A stretch of DNA of 64,000 nucleotides, taken from the NCBI RefSeq assembly GCF_025465945.1, contig NZ_JANLNW010000052.1:284075-348074 (forward strand), in the 5' to 3' direction. Under the pieces are notes generated by a model that was given only the letters and a program-made list of their open reading frames with translations, was not told where the DNA came from and did no database searches. How positions within the stretch are numbered: position 1 is the first letter of the stretch; the number at the start of each line of letters is the position of its first letter. The translations under genes and the position numbers were made by a program. Below, piece by piece: positions 26,133 to 37,500 of this stretch. This DNA is from Pseudomonas sp. 6D_7.1_Bac1. Its GTDB lineage: Bacteria > Pseudomonadota > Gammaproteobacteria > Pseudomonadales > Pseudomonadaceae.

Positions 26133-26978
26133 TCAGCGGGTGCCGCGACGGCTCATGAAGGCCAGACGCTCAAGCAATTGCACGTCCTGCTCGTTCTTCA
26201 CCAGGGCGCCGGCCAGCGGCGGGATGGCCTTGGTCGGATCGCGTTCGCGCAGCACCGCTTCGCCGATGTTGTCGGCCATCAGCAGCTTGAGCCAGTCCAC
26301 CAGTTCGGAGGTCGAGGGCTTTTTCTTCAGACCCGGGACTTTGCGCACGTCGAAGAATACATCCAGCGCTTCGCTGACCAGGTCTTTCTTGATGTCCGGG
26401 TAGTGCACGTCAACGATCTTTTGCAGGGTGACGCGGTCCGGGAAGGCGATGTAGTGGAAGAAGCAGCGGCGCAGGAAGGCGTCCGGCAGCTCTTTTTCGT
26501 TGTTGGAGGTAATGATGATGATCGGGCGCTGCTTGGCCTTGATGGTCTCGTCGATCTCGTAAACGTAGAACTCCATCTTGTCGAGTTCTTGCAACAGGTC
26601 GTTCGGGAACTCGATGTCGGCCTTGTCGATTTCGTCGATCAGCAGGATCACCCGCTCTTCGGACTCGAAGGCTTCCCACAGCTTGCCCTTTTTCAGGTAG
26701 TTGCGGATGTCATGGACCTTGTCCACGCCCAGCTGCGAGTCACGCAGGCGGCTGACCGCGTCGTACTCATACAGGCCCTGATGCGCCTTGGTGGTGGACT
26801 TGATGTGCCAGGTGATCAGGCGCGCACCGAAGGATTCGGCCAGTTGCTCGGCCAGCATGGTCTTGCCGGTGCCAGGTTCGCCCTTGACCAGCAATGGCCG
26901 CTCCAGGGTGATGGCGGCGTTGACCGCCAGCTTCAGGTCATCGGTGGCGACGTATGCGCGGGTGCCTTCGAACTTCAT
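26133..26978 (-). CDS. MoxR-family AAA+ ATPase
   Basis: A 281-residue AAA+ protein. Walker A is GEPGTGKT (about residues 33-40), Walker B LLIDEID (near residue 113), sensor 1 IITSNNEKELPDAFLRRC with the arginine finger, and a C-terminal lid. It begins MKFEGTRAYVATDDLK and is followed by the VWA protein, with which it probably forms a RavA/ViaA-like or CoxD/CoxE-like pair (inference). Confidence 0.9.
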   Translation of the reverse strand: MKFEGTRAYVATDDLKLAVNAAITLERPLLVKGEPGTGKTMLAEQLAESFGARLITWHIKSTTKAHQGLYEYDAVSRLRDSQLGVDKVHDIRNYLKKGKLWEAFESEERVILLIDEIDKADIEFPNDLLQELDKMEFYVYEIDETIKAKQRPIIIITSNNEKELPDAFLRRCFFHYIAFPDRVTLQKIVDVHYPDIKKDLVSEALDVFFDVRKVPGLKKKPSTSELVDWLKLLMADNIGEAVLRERDPTKAIPPLAGALVKNEQDVQLLERLAFMSRRGTR

Positions 26979-27086
26979 CGGTAATTCCTCGAACGGTAAC
27001 GCCGATCTGCGCCGGGCAGGGCGGGCGAAATAAAAGTATGCCCGACTATAACGCGACGCCCGGTCGACTGTGAACGCAGACGGAGT

Positions 27087-27101
27087 ATTCAGTCTCTGAA
27101 T
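27087..27101. promoter_or_regulatory. Short palindrome upstream of cysK
   Basis: ATTCAG-TCT-CTGAAT is a perfect 6-3-6 dyad, 134 bp upstream of the cysK start. It could be an operator for cysK, but no known regulator motif is matched. Confidence 0.3.
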
Positions 27102-27234
27102 GGGGCGTCACGGGGTGACTCGGTCAGCTCAGGAAATGGATACAAGGTGTGTGCCGCCGCTCGTTGCGACTGGACGCCCAAGGGTGTGAGGCATACGCTT
27201 GAAGGCTTCCCCAACGCTGCATAAGGACCCAGCT

Positions 27235-28209
<975 letters not shown>

Positions 28210-28223
28210 CGCTGTTTTGACCT

Positions 28224-28331
28224 TGTGGCGAGGGAGCTTGCTCCCGTTGGAGTGCGAAGCACTCCTAAACCTGCGAAGGTGTTTCCTCTGGCCGATCGCG
28301 TCAGCCGGCGGGAGCAAGCTCCCTCGCCACA
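28224..28331. repeat. REPIN, GTGGCGAGGGAGC family
   Basis: TGTGGCGAGGGAGCTTGCTC from 28224 and the inverse GCGGGAGCAAGCTCCCTCGC ending at 28331. It fills the first part of the 314-bp cysK-lpxO gap. The remaining 190 bp are AT-richer and presumably carry the lpxO promoter; no gene is seen there. Confidence 0.88.
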
Positions 28332-28523
28332 CGGGGGCTTGGCTTGATCCAGATCAGCCAGGGTTCAGGTCTCTTATGTTAATAAATGCTTTATTGCGCA
28401 ATCCTTAATACTGATTGTTCAGTTATGCGGGTTTTTCCGAAGGTCGGTAGTGTTTATCATGGCCGACTGCCGCGCCGGGTAAAGGGTGGTGCGCAGCGTT
28501 GTTTATTCTCAAGGAGTTGTTGC

Positions 28524-29462
28524 ATGACCTTTTCCTTTGCCGCCAAGGCCTCGCTGTTGCTGCTGTTTGTGGGCAGCACCCTTTACGTGCATCTGCGCGG
28601 AAAAGCGCGTTTGCCGGTCTTGCGTCAGTTCGTCAACCACTCGGCGCTGTTCGCTCCTTACAACGCCTTGATGTACCTGTTCTCGGGAGTGCCGTCCAAA
28701 CCGTATCTGGACCGCAGCAAGTTCCCGGAACTGGATGTGCTCAAGGAAAACTGGGAAGTCATTCGTGACGAGGCCATGCATCTGTTCGACGAAGGCTATA
28801 TTCGCGCCGCCGAGAAGAACAACGACGCCGGTTTTGGTTCGTTCTTCAAGAAGGGTTGGAAGCGTTTCTACCTCAAGTGGTACGACAAACCACTGCCGTC
28901 GGCCGAATTGTTGTGCCCCAAAACCGTCGAACTGGTCAGCCGCATCCCCAACGTAAAAGGCGCAATGTTTGCCCTGCTGCCGGGCGGTAGTCACCTCAAC
29001 CCGCACCGTGACCCGTTTGCCGGTTCCCTGCGTTATCACTTGGGCTTGTCGACACCGAACTCCGACGACTGCCGCATTTTTGTCGACGGTCAGGTCTATG
29101 CCTGGCGCGACGGCGAAGACGTGATGTTCGATGAAACCTACGTGCACTGGGTCAAGAACGAAACCGAAACGACCCGGGTGATTCTGTTCTGTGACATCGA
29201 ACGTCCGCTGAGCAATCGCTTGATGACGCGTATCAACCGTTGTGTCAGTGGTTTGCTGGGCCGTGCCACGGCGCCGCAAAACCTCGATGACGAGCGCGTC
29301 GGCGGGATCAACAAGGCTTATGCCTGGAGCAAAAACTCCAGTGACAAGTTCAGTGCTGCCTTCAAACAGTGGAAGCGCCGTAATCCGAAGCTGTACCGCG
29401 CCTTGCGTCCGGTGTTGGCGGTTGTGGTGCTGACGGCTCTGGGTTACTGGTTGTTTGGCTGA
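28524..29462 (+). CDS. lpxO: Lipid A hydroxylase LpxO (aspartyl/asparaginyl beta-hydroxylase family)
   Basis: A 312-residue Fe(II)/2-oxoglutarate dioxygenase anchored by N- and C-terminal hydrophobic segments (SLLLLFVGSTLYV; VLAVVVLTALGYWLFG). Iron ligands His161 and Asp163 lie in NPHRDPF and His208 in YVHW; Arg218 in TTRVIL would bind 2-oxoglutarate. LpxO adds a 2-hydroxyl to a secondary acyl chain of lipid A. Pseudomonas species often carry two paralogues, and I cannot say which this is. AAGGAG precedes the ATG at 28524; a rho-independent terminator follows the stop. Confidence 0.88.
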   Translation: MTFSFAAKASLLLLFVGSTLYVHLRGKARLPVLRQFVNHSALFAPYNALMYLFSGVPSKPYLDRSKFPELDVLKENWEVIRDEAMHLFDEGYIRAAEKNNDAGFGSFFKKGWKRFYLKWYDKPLPSAELLCPKTVELVSRIPNVKGAMFALLPGGSHLNPHRDPFAGSLRYHLGLSTPNSDDCRIFVDGQVYAWRDGEDVMFDETYVHWVKNETETTRVILFCDIERPLSNRLMTRINRCVSGLLGRATAPQNLDDERVGGINKAYAWSKNSSDKFSAAFKQWKRRNPKLYRALRPVLAVVVLTALGYWLFG

Positions 29463-29475
29463 AGTCTCTTTCAAC

Positions 29476-29506
29476 AAAAAACCGCTCCTTGTGAGCGGTT
29501 TTTTTT
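29476..29506 (+). terminator. Rho-independent terminator of lpxO
   Basis: AAAACCGCTC-CTTGT-GAGCGGTTTT with a run of Ts, 14 bp after the lpxO stop. The A-tract on the left arm makes it usable also for the converging small gene at 29520-29678. Confidence 0.92.
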
Positions 29507-29519
29507 AATCCGGCGAATG

Positions 29520-29678
29520 TTATGGGCGCCCAGCGAGGAGGCTTGGTTCTTCTGTCTGGGTTCCGGCCAAGGCTGCTTTGATAAAGCGCAACTGATTGGC
29601 AGAAAGTTCAGTAGAGCGCTTTTTTTTTGCCTTGGACGATCCGTGCCCGGCGGTTCTCTTTTCAACGAGAGCTCTCAT
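29520..29678 (-). CDS. Small basic protein downstream of a GNAT gene
   Basis: Fifty-two residues starting MRALVEKRTAGHG, with a basic stretch KAKKKR and a helical middle STELSANQLRFIKAALAG. A near-perfect AGGAGG lies 5 bp before the ATG, so it is very likely translated. The gene begins 43 bp after the GNAT-like gene's stop on the same strand, which suggests one transcript. I do not recognise the family. A partner or antitoxin of the GNAT protein is conceivable, but the order (enzyme first) is opposite to most GNAT toxin loci. Confidence 0.55.
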   Translation of the reverse strand: MRALVEKRTAGHGSSKAKKKRSTELSANQLRFIKAALAGTQTEEPSLLAGRP

Positions 29679-29721
29679 GGAACCTCCTGTGTTGATCAGT
29701 AATTGAACAGATTCCACGATG

Positions 29722-30261
29722 CTAGTCGCTCTCTACGGCCATCACAAGTCGGCCTTTAGCATCGAATTCGAAACCGAGCTGTTTATAGATGGGGATCGCT
29801 CCCCAGGTCGGTTCCTGAATCTCGATAAATCTACTGCCAATGATCCGGGCGTAATGTTCGATAGCGATCAACGCCAGCGGGGCAATACGGTTTTTCAGAG
29901 GGTGGGTTTTGCCAGGTTTTCCCTCCGGCCGAACAATTTTGACTCGAAGCCGGCTCTGGTTTGGATTGGCAAAGCATAGCCCGCACAACTCGAGGTCGGA
30001 CCAGATGGAAAGGTCGAAAGACATGGGTTCCCTTGTTTTCCAATTGATAACCTCGTCCCATGAAAAGTGTGAGTCATCCCCCCAAAAGCTATAAGCCGTC
30101 AGTGCTTTAACATCGACTGCTTCGAAACGTATACGGGACAAATCAGCTTCTGTGCCGTCAATCAGCCCCTGAGCGTGCAATTGAGTGGTAATGGTGTTAG
30201 CGAGCTTTCTAGCTTTTGATCTGTACAGTTGATACCGAAGATGAGTCCGTTCCCTTGGCAT
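29722..30261 (-). CDS. GNAT-fold acetyltransferase-like protein
   Basis: A 179-residue protein. The C-terminal half looks like a GNAT fold: ELCGLCFANPNQSRLRVKIV as core strands, RIAPLALIAIEHYARIIGSR as the helix after the acetyl-CoA loop, and the classic ending AIPIYKQLGFEFDAKGR. The canonical Q/RxxGxG/A loop is not clear, so CoA binding is uncertain. The N-terminus is basic (RERTHLRYQLYRSKARK). The ATG at 30261, with AAGAGA before it, is preferred over the longer frame to 30360. It is paired with the small basic protein downstream. Confidence 0.65.
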   Translation of the reverse strand: MPRERTHLRYQLYRSKARKLANTITTQLHAQGLIDGTEADLSRIRFEAVDVKALTAYSFWGDDSHFSWDEVINWKTREPMSFDLSIWSDLELCGLCFANPNQSRLRVKIVRPEGKPGKTHPLKNRIAPLALIAIEHYARIIGSRFIEIQEPTWGAIPIYKQLGFEFDAKGRLVMAVESD

Positions 30262-30448
30262 GTGATCTCTTGAATTCCAGGTCCCCCGGTCGCGGGCGTT
30301 TCTATTGATCTCAAGACTAGGCGGGGCTTTATGGTGTGTCTCTGCTGGCGCTTTGACCAAGTCATTGCAATCTGTGTCGAGCGCTGGTTATAGTCAGCGC
30401 TCGTTGCGTTTCCAACCCAGCGATTTCTCCCTCAAAAAAGATCAGCCC

Positions 30449-30613
30449 ATGCCTGCATCCCTCATCAACGCGGTAGTCGATTCAGCGGTCAACGCTGGCG
30501 TCGTGCCGTGCGGGAGTTTGCAGCCTGCGCAGATCAGTCACTATCCCCCTCCTGTCAGTCGCACGCCGGTGTGCGCGGTGGTTTCACCGCCAGGTGTTGG
30601 CTTCTCGGGCTGA
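30449..30613 (+). CDS. Possible 54-residue leader or small protein upstream of an EamA gene
   Basis: MPASLINAVVDSAVNAGVVP begins an open frame with GC-rich third positions like the neighbouring genes, ending PPGVGFSG 96 bp before the EamA start. The ribosome site is weak. It could be a short regulatory leader peptide for the transporter or a chance frame; no family is recognised. Confidence 0.3.
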   Translation: MPASLINAVVDSAVNAGVVPCGSLQPAQISHYPPPVSRTPVCAVVSPPGVGFSG

Positions 30614-30709
30614 TCAGCGTTTGCTGCTGTTCCCTGCGCCCGCCTGAACACAACGACTGAATTTCAGCTTCGGCTGAGTTGGCTTCTTGCCTGATGACAG
30701 GTGGTTTTC

Positions 30710-31573
30710 ATGTTGCTCATTTCAAAAAAATCCGCGCTTGCGGCGGCTTCCACGAGCCTGTTCGTTCTGCTCTGGAGTAGCGGGGCGATTTTCTCCAAGT
30801 GGGGATTGGCTCACGCCTCACCCTTCGCCTTTTTGTTGATCCGCTTTGCCATTGCTCTGGTGGGGCTGGTGATCCTGATTCCTATCCTCAAACTCAAACT
30901 GCCCCGGCGCGGCAAGCCGATGCTCTATGCCGCGTCTACCGGTCTGGTGTTGCTGGGGGCCTACCAGATTTTCTATCTGCTGGCGCTGGACCTGAAGGTT
31001 ACGCCCGGGGTCATGGCCACGATCATGGGCGTTCAACCGATCCTGACCGTGGTGCTGATTGAACGTCAGCGCTCCTGGAGCCGGATGTTTGGCCTGATGC
31101 TGGGGCTGACGGGGTTGATCATGGTGGTCTATCAGGGCATCGGACTGGCCGGGATGTCGCTGGCCGGGATGCTTTTTGGTTTGCTGGCGCTGGTCAGCAT
31201 GACCGTGGGCTCGATCATGCAGAAGCGCATCACCGAAAATCCCCTTGGCACGCTGCCGGTGCAGTACCTGGCGGGGCTGTTGTTGTGCGGGGTTTTCGTG
31301 CCGTTCCAGCCGTTCCACTTCGAGCACAGCGCCGGGTTTGTGGTGCCGGTGTTGTGGATGGGATTGGTGGTGTCACTGCTGGCGACCTTGCTGCTGTATC
31401 GCCTGATCGCCCGAGGCAATCTGGTGAATGTCACCAGTTTGTTCTACTTGGTGCCGGCGGTGACGGCGGTGATGGACTACCTGATTTTCGGAAACAAACT
31501 GGCGATGTTGAGCATGCTCGGCATGCTGTTGATCATTGTCGGGTTGGTGTTTGTGTTTCGTAAAAGCGCTTAA
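30710..31573 (+). CDS. EamA-family (DMT) transporter
   Basis: A 287-residue ten-helix drug/metabolite transporter with two EamA repeats. The first begins at LFVLLWSSGAIFSKWGLAHA, a typical RhaT/YdcZ-like start, and the second around LAGMLFGLLALVSMTVGSIM. Typical loads are amino acids, nucleosides or metabolites; the substrate here is unknown. The ATG at 30710 (MLLISKKS) follows AGGTGG. Its stop shares TTAA with the convergent second EamA gene. Confidence 0.85.
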   Translation: MLLISKKSALAAASTSLFVLLWSSGAIFSKWGLAHASPFAFLLIRFAIALVGLVILIPILKLKLPRRGKPMLYAASTGLVLLGAYQIFYLLALDLKVTPGVMATIMGVQPILTVVLIERQRSWSRMFGLMLGLTGLIMVVYQGIGLAGMSLAGMLFGLLALVSMTVGSIMQKRITENPLGTLPVQYLAGLLLCGVFVPFQPFHFEHSAGFVVPVLWMGLVVSLLATLLLYRLIARGNLVNVTSLFYLVPAVTAVMDYLIFGNKLAMLSMLGMLLIIVGLVFVFRKSA

Positions 31574-32478
31574 TCGCTGACCGTTGAAGCCTTCGGCAGC
31601 GCCGCAGGCTTCAACACCAGCCACAACGCCCCCGCAATCAACAGCCCGCCATACAGATGCGCCATCGACAGCGGTTCATCGAGAAACAACGCGCCCCACA
31701 ACACGCCGAACGGCGGGATCATGAAGGTCACGGTCATCGATTTGACCGGGCCGATCGAGCTGAGCAAGCGAAAATACAGGATGTAGGCAAACGCCGTGCA
31801 GCCCAGGCCCAACCCCAGCAACGACAACCAGACACTCCAGCCACCCCAGCTAACGGGCGGCTGAGTGATGACGCTGTAGCCGAACAGCGGTAACACAAAC
31901 AACGTTGCACCGAGCATGCTGCCCAGTGCCGAGAGACGGCTGTCGAGGCCACCTTGATGGTCGAGCCAGCGCCGCGCCAGGAACCCGGCGAAGCCGTAGC
32001 AAGTGGTTGCGAGCAGGCAGGCCAGCGCGCCGATCAGCAATTCCATGTCAAACGCCACGGGACCGGCGCGGGTCAGGACGGCGACGCCAAACAAGCCGAG
32101 GGCAACCCCGGCAATCTTCGAGAGGGTGAGTCTTTCGCTGAAGAACAGCCCGCCGATCAACACGCCCATCAGCGGCGTGGTGGCGTTGAAAATCGCCGAG
32201 TAACCAGCCGGCAACACTTGAGCCGCCACCGAGTACAGGGTCGCTGGAAGACCGGAGTTGATCATCCCGAGTAGCAGCACGGTTTTGAACTTGCCACGGA
32301 AGTCCCAACTGACCCGCATCAGCGCCAAAATCACCAGCAACCCGGTGGCGGCGATCGAAACGCGGAAAAAAGCAGTGGGGATTGTGCCAATCACTGGGGC
32401 GATGATGCGCATGAACAGAAAGCTCGCCCCCCAAATGGCAGCGAGTGACAACATACGCAGAATATCGACGGGGTTCAC
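31570..32478 (-). CDS. EamA-family (DMT) transporter
   Basis: A 302-residue ten-helix transporter. The first EamA repeat starts SLAAIWGASFLFMRIIAP and the second PFGVLWGALFLDEPLSMAHL, the usual C-terminal signature. The start is a GTG at 32478 with GGAA upstream; the frame extends to 32535 without a good ribosome site. It is convergent with the preceding EamA gene and divergent from aceK, so it is probably monocistronic. Substrate unknown. Confidence 0.85.
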   Translation of the reverse strand: MNPVDILRMLSLAAIWGASFLFMRIIAPVIGTIPTAFFRVSIAATGLLVILALMRVSWDFRGKFKTVLLLGMINSGLPATLYSVAAQVLPAGYSAIFNATTPLMGVLIGGLFFSERLTLSKIAGVALGLFGVAVLTRAGPVAFDMELLIGALACLLATTCYGFAGFLARRWLDHQGGLDSRLSALGSMLGATLFVLPLFGYSVITQPPVSWGGWSVWLSLLGLGLGCTAFAYILYFRLLSSIGPVKSMTVTFMIPPFGVLWGALFLDEPLSMAHLYGGLLIAGALWLVLKPAALPKASTVSD

Positions 32479-32608
32479 GGCTCGTTCCTTCCTTAAACAG
32501 GGCGCAAGTGTCACTGTCGGAGCCGTCCATGGCAATGGTTGCGTTGCGTAACAATTGACCTCTAAGCTCAGCCCCCAACGATAAGAATCATCCCGTAGAG
32601 GTCTTCAT

Positions 32609-34330
32609 ATGCCGCAGCCATGGCCCGCCGCCGATATCGCCCAGATGATTCTCGACGGCTTCGACGATTACCGCGAGCATTTCCGCCAGATCACTGACGG
32701 CGCCCGGGCGCGCTTCGAACAGGCGCGGTGGCAGGAAACGCAGGTTGCGTCGGCGGCACGGATCAACCTTTACGAAGCAAAGGTCAGTGAGGTGGTGGGG
32801 CGCCTGCAGGCTGCCTTCGAAGCGGATGTGCTGATGGATGTCAGCTGCTGGCCGCTGGTCAAAAGCGCCTACATCAGTCTGATCGATCTGCGTTTCGACG
32901 ATGAACTGTCCGAGACCTGGTACAACTCGACCTTCTGCGGGCTGTTCAGCCACGATCTGATCAGCGACGGTTGCATGTTCATCCACACCACCCGGCCCAG
33001 CTTGCACCGGGCCCGGGCCGCGCAGACCCGGTCCTATAAGCCTCAAGGCCAGTTGTCCGGCATGCTCGCGAGCATTTTTTCCGATTACCGTTTCAGCGAA
33101 GACTACGCTGACCTCGCCCGCGACCTGCGCCGACTCGAAGCGCAACTGCGCGAGAATTTGCCCGATTGGGTCTGCAAGGATCCGGAGTTGAGCGTCGAGT
33201 TGTTTTCCTCGGTGCTCTACCGCAACAAGGGCGCCTACCTGGTGGGACGCATCTACACCACGGACGAGCAATGGCCGCTGGTGATTCCGTTTCTGCACCG
33301 CGAAGGTCGGGGGATTCAGATCGATGCGTTGATCACCGATGAGTCCGAAGTATCGATCATCTTCTCGTTCACCCGCTCGTACTTCATGGTCGATGTGCCG
33401 GTGCCAGCGGAGTTCATCGGTTTCCTCAAGCGCATTCTGCCGGGCAAGAATATCGCCGAGCTGTACACCTCGATCGGTTTCTACAAACACGGTAAGTCGG
33501 AGTTCTACCGGTCGCTGATTAACCATCTGGCCAGCACCGACGACCAGTTCATCATGGCCCCGGGCGTGCGCGGCATGGTCATGAGCGTGTTTACCCTGCC
33601 GGGGTTCAACACCGTATTCAAAATCATCAAGGACCGTTTCTCGCCGTCGAAAAACGTCGACCGTGCCACGGTGATCGAGAAGTACCGCTTGGTAAAAAGC
33701 GTCGACCGGGTCGGGCGCATGGCCGATACCCAGGAGTTCGCCGACTTCCGTTTTCCGCTGAGCAAGTTTGATCCGGCGTGTCTGGCCGAGTTGCTGGAAG
33801 TCGCCGCGTCGACAGTCCAGGTGGAAGGCGACACGGTGCTGATCCGCCACTGCTGGACCGAGCGGCGCATGACGCCGTTGAACCTGTACCTGGAAAACGC
33901 CAACGACGCTCAGGTGCGTGAAGCGCTTGAAGACTATGGTCTGGCGATCAAGCAACTGGCGGCGGCGAACATCTTTCCCGGCGACATGCTGCTGAAAAAC
34001 TTTGGCGTCACCCGACATGGGCGGGTGGTGTTTTATGACTACGACGAGATTTGTTTTCTGACCGAAGCCAACTTCCGTCACATCCCGCAACCGCGTACGC
34101 CGGAAGATGAGATGGCTTCCGAGCCCTGGTACTCGATTGGACCGCTGGACGTGTTTCCTGAGGAATTCCCGCCGTTCCTGTTCGCCGATTCCGCGCAGCG
34201 ACGGTTGTTCGACCAACTGCACGGCGAGCTGTACAACGCCGATTACTGGAAAGGCCTGCAAGAGGCCATTCGTGCCGGCAAGGTGATCGACGTGTTCCCG
34301 TATCGGCGTAAAGGACTCGACAACGAATAA
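32609..34330 (+). CDS. aceK: Isocitrate dehydrogenase kinase/phosphatase
   Basis: A 573-residue bifunctional enzyme close to the E. coli length (578). It phosphorylates isocitrate dehydrogenase on a serine to shift carbon into the glyoxylate shunt and can reverse it. The kinase-like C-terminal half has the nucleotide-binding lysine in VFKIIKDRF (near residue 337) and the catalytic aspartate segment [21 protein letters not shown] (about residues 460-480). Unlike E. coli it is not linked to aceBA; here it stands alone between an EamA gene and hrpA. GAGG precedes the ATG. Confidence 0.97.
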   Translation: MPQPWPAADIAQMILDGFDDYREHFRQITDGARARFEQARWQETQVASAARINLYEAKVSEVVGRLQAAFEADVLMDVSCWPLVKSAYISLIDLRFDDELSETWYNSTFCGLFSHDLISDGCMFIHTTRPSLHRARAAQTRSYKPQGQLSGMLASIFSDYRFSEDYADLARDLRRLEAQLRENLPDWVCKDPELSVELFSSVLYRNKGAYLVGRIYTTDEQWPLVIPFLHREGRGIQIDALITDESEVSIIFSFTRSYFMVDVPVPAEFIGFLKRILPGKNIAELYTSIGFYKHGKSEFYRSLINHLASTDDQFIMAPGVRGMVMSVFTLPGFNTVFKIIKDRFSPSKNVDRATVIEKYRLVKSVDRVGRMADTQEFADFRFPLSKFDPACLAELLEVAASTVQVEGDTVLIRHCWTERRMTPLNLYLENANDAQVREALEDYGLAIKQLAAANIFPGDMLLKNFGVTRHGRVVFYDYDEICFLTEANFRHIPQPRTPEDEMASEPWYSIGPLDVFPEEFPPFLFADSAQRRLFDQLHGELYNADYWKGLQEAIRAGKVIDVFPYRRKGLDNE

Positions 34331-34348
34331 CCAGACAACGCGCCGTTC

Positions 34349-34480
34349 GTAGCAGCTGGCGAAGCCTGCGTTCGGCTGCGAAGCAGTCGTAAAACCGGCT
34401 TCCCGAATCATCCTGATGTACCGCAGCGTTGGGTTTTGCGAGGACTGCGTCCTCGAACGCAGGCTACGCCAGCTGCTACA
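34349..34480. repeat. Third-type intergenic inverted repeat
   Basis: GTAGCAGCTGGCGAAGCCTG from 34349 and the inverse GCTACGCCAGCTGCTAC ending at about 34479 are nearly complementary over 26 bp. The interior (CGGCTGCGAAGCAGTCGTAA) resembles the middle of the GTGGCGAGGGAGC doublets. It separates aceK and hrpA and looks like a third REP-like family. Confidence 0.8.
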
Positions 34481-34550
34481 AGGATCTCGTTTGCTCGCTA
34501 AATCTGCGACAATCCGCCCCCTGCACCACTAGACGACCTTTGCGTACCTG

Positions 34551-37500
34551 ATGACTGACGAATCGCCTTCCATCGACAAACTGCTGAAAAACCTCGACCA
34601 CGCCATGCTCGCTGACCGTCACCGGCTGCGGCGGCAGTTGCTCGAGCTGCGCAAGAAACCTGACGAAGCCAAGCTGGCCCTGTGGGTGACGCGCATGCAA
34701 GCGTCCTGCGATCAGGTGTTGGCGCGGCGCGCCAGCTTGCCGGTGATTCGTTACGACGACAGCCTGCCGATTGCCGCCAAGCGTGACGAAATCAAGGAAG
34801 CGCTGCTCAAGCATCAGGTGCTGATCATCGCCGGCGAAACCGGTTCGGGTAAAACCACCCAGCTGCCGAAGATCTGCCTGGAAATCGGTCGCGGCCAGCA
34901 CGGTCTGATCGGCCACACCCAGCCGCGCCGAATTGCTGCGCGCAGCGTCGCGAGCCGGGTTGCCGAAGAACTGGCAACGCCGCTGGGTGCCTTGGTCGGT
35001 TATCAGGTGCGGTTCGAGGATCAGAGCGATTCCAATACCCTGATCAAACTGATGACCGACGGCATCCTGCTGGCGGAAACCCAGAACGACCGCTACCTCG
35101 AACGCTACGACACGATCATCGTCGACGAAGCCCACGAACGCAGCCTGAATATCGACTTTCTGCTCGGCTACCTGAAAACCCTACTGCCACGCCGTCCGGA
35201 CCTGAAAGTCATCATCACCTCGGCAACTATCGATCTGGAGCGTTTCTCCAAGCATTTCGACGATGCACCGATTGTCGAAGTCTCGGGCCGCACCTTCCCG
35301 GTGGACACCTGGTACCGGCCGTTGACGCTGGAGCAGGACGAAGAGGGTAATCGGGTCGAGGACGACTTGACCGTGGACCAGGCGATCCTCGCCACTCTTG
35401 ATGAAATTGCTGCCTTCGAACGCAGCGAACGACGCAGTCCCGGTGACGTGCTGGTGTTCCTGCCCGGCGAGCGCGAGATTCGTGACGCGGCGGACATGCT
35501 GCGCAAGGCCCAGCTCAAGCACACCGAAATTCTGCCACTGTACGCACGGCTGTCGCCGGCCGAGCAGCAACGGATTTTCCAGTCCCATCCAGGGCGTCGC
35601 GTGGTGCTGGCGACCAACGTCGCGGAAACCTCGCTGACCGTGCCGGGCATTCGCTACGTGATCGACAGCGGTACCGCGCGCATCAGCCGCTACAGCTACC
35701 GGGCCAAGGTTCAGCGCCTGCCGATCGAGGCGATTTCCCAGGCCAGTGCCAACCAGCGTAAAGGTCGCTGCGGGCGGGTCGAACCGGGTATTTGCATCCG
35801 TCTGTACAGCGAAGAAGACTTCATCGGGCGCCCGGAATTTACCGATCCGGAAATCCTGCGTACCAACCTCGCGGCGGTTATTTTGCAGATGCTGCATCTG
35901 CGCCTTGGCGAAATCACCGATTTCCCGTTTATCGAGCCGCCGGATGGCAAAGCCATCAGCGACGGTTTCAACCTGCTGCAAGAACTCTCGGCGGTCGACC
36001 GCAACAGTCAACTGACGCCGCTGGGCCGGCAATTGGCGCGGTTGCCGGTGGACCCGCGCATGGGCCGGATGTTGCTCGAAGCGGCGAAACTCGGCAGCTT
36101 GCAGGAAGTGCTGATCGTCGCCAGTGCGATGTCGATCCAGGACCCACGCGAGCGTCCGCCGGAGCGTCAGCAAGCGGCCGACCAGGCCCACGCGCAATGG
36201 AAGGACGTGGACTCGGACTTCGCCGGTTTGGTCAATCTGTGGCGTGGCTTTGAAGAACAACGCCAGGCCCTGACCGCCAGCCCGCTGCGCAACTGGTGCC
36301 GCAAGAATTTCCTGAATTACCTGCGCCTGCGCGAGTGGCGCGACTCTCATCGTCAGTTGAGCCTGATCTGCCGCGACATGCAGTTGAGCCTGAACAAAGA
36401 GCCAGCGGACTACCCGAAACTGCACAAAGCCGTGCTGTCCGGTTTGCTCAGCCAGATCGGCCAGAAAACCGAAGACGGCGACTACCTGGGCGCGCGTCAG
36501 CGGCGTTTCTGGATTCACCCGTCATCGGGGCTGGGCAAGAAACGCCCGCAATGGCTGATGACCGCCGAGCTGGTGGAAACCACCAAGCTCTATGCGCGCA
36601 TGGTGGCGAAGATCGAACCCGACTGGATCGAGCCGCTGGCCGGGCACCTGATCAAGAAAAACCACTTCGAACCCCATTGGGAGAAGAAGCGCGGACAGGT
36701 CGTGGCCTACGAGCAGATCACCTTGTTCGGATTGATCGTGGTCGGGCGCCGGGCGGTGCATTACGGGCCGATCGATCCTGTCACCTCGCGTGAACTGTTT
36801 ATCCGCGAAGCGCTGGTGCGTGGCGAGATTCAGTCCAAAGCCAAGTGTCTGTCTGCCAATGCGCAATTGTTGGAACAGCTCGACGAACTGGAGGCCAAGG
36901 CCCGTCGTCGTGACATTCTGGCGGACGAAGAGACCCTGTTTGCCTTCTACGATGCGCGCCTGCCGGCAGAGATCCATCAGACCGCGACCTTCGACAGCTG
37001 GTACCGGGTCAACAGTCAGAAAGACCCGCAACTGCTGATCATGCGCGAAGAAGACGTGCTGGCCCGCGAAGCCAGCGAAGTCACCGCCGCGCATTACCCC
37101 GATACCCTGCGCCTGGGCGATTTGACCCTGCCGCTGAGTTACCACTTCGAGCCCAACCATCCCCGCGATGGCGTGACCTTGCGTGTACCGGCACCGCTGT
37201 TACCGGCGTTGCCGCCGGAGCGGTTGGAATGGCTGGTGCCCGGCGTGATCGAAGCCAAGTGCATCGCCCTGGTGCGCAACCTGCCCAAAGCCCTGCGCAA
37301 GAATTTCGTGCCGGTGCCGGACTTCGTCAAAGCCGCCTTGCAGCGCATCTCCTTCGCCGAAGGTTCGCTGCCTCAGGCACTGGGTCGTGAACTGTTGCGC
37401 ATGACCGGTGCGCGGGTCAGCGACGAAGCGTGGGCGGAAGCCGCGCAGCAGGTCGAAAGTCATCTGCGAATGAACCTGGAAATCGTCGATGGCCAGGGCG

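Noticed and set aside
32588..34411. A 607-codon open frame antisense to aceK
   Set aside because: It mirrors aceK exactly and arises from GC-rich codon use. It has no recognisable domains, and aceK is a certain gene.
34349..34480. The aceK-hrpA inverted repeat as a rho-independent terminator
   Set aside because: The arms are about 80 bp apart with no T-tract; it fits an intergenic repeat element better.
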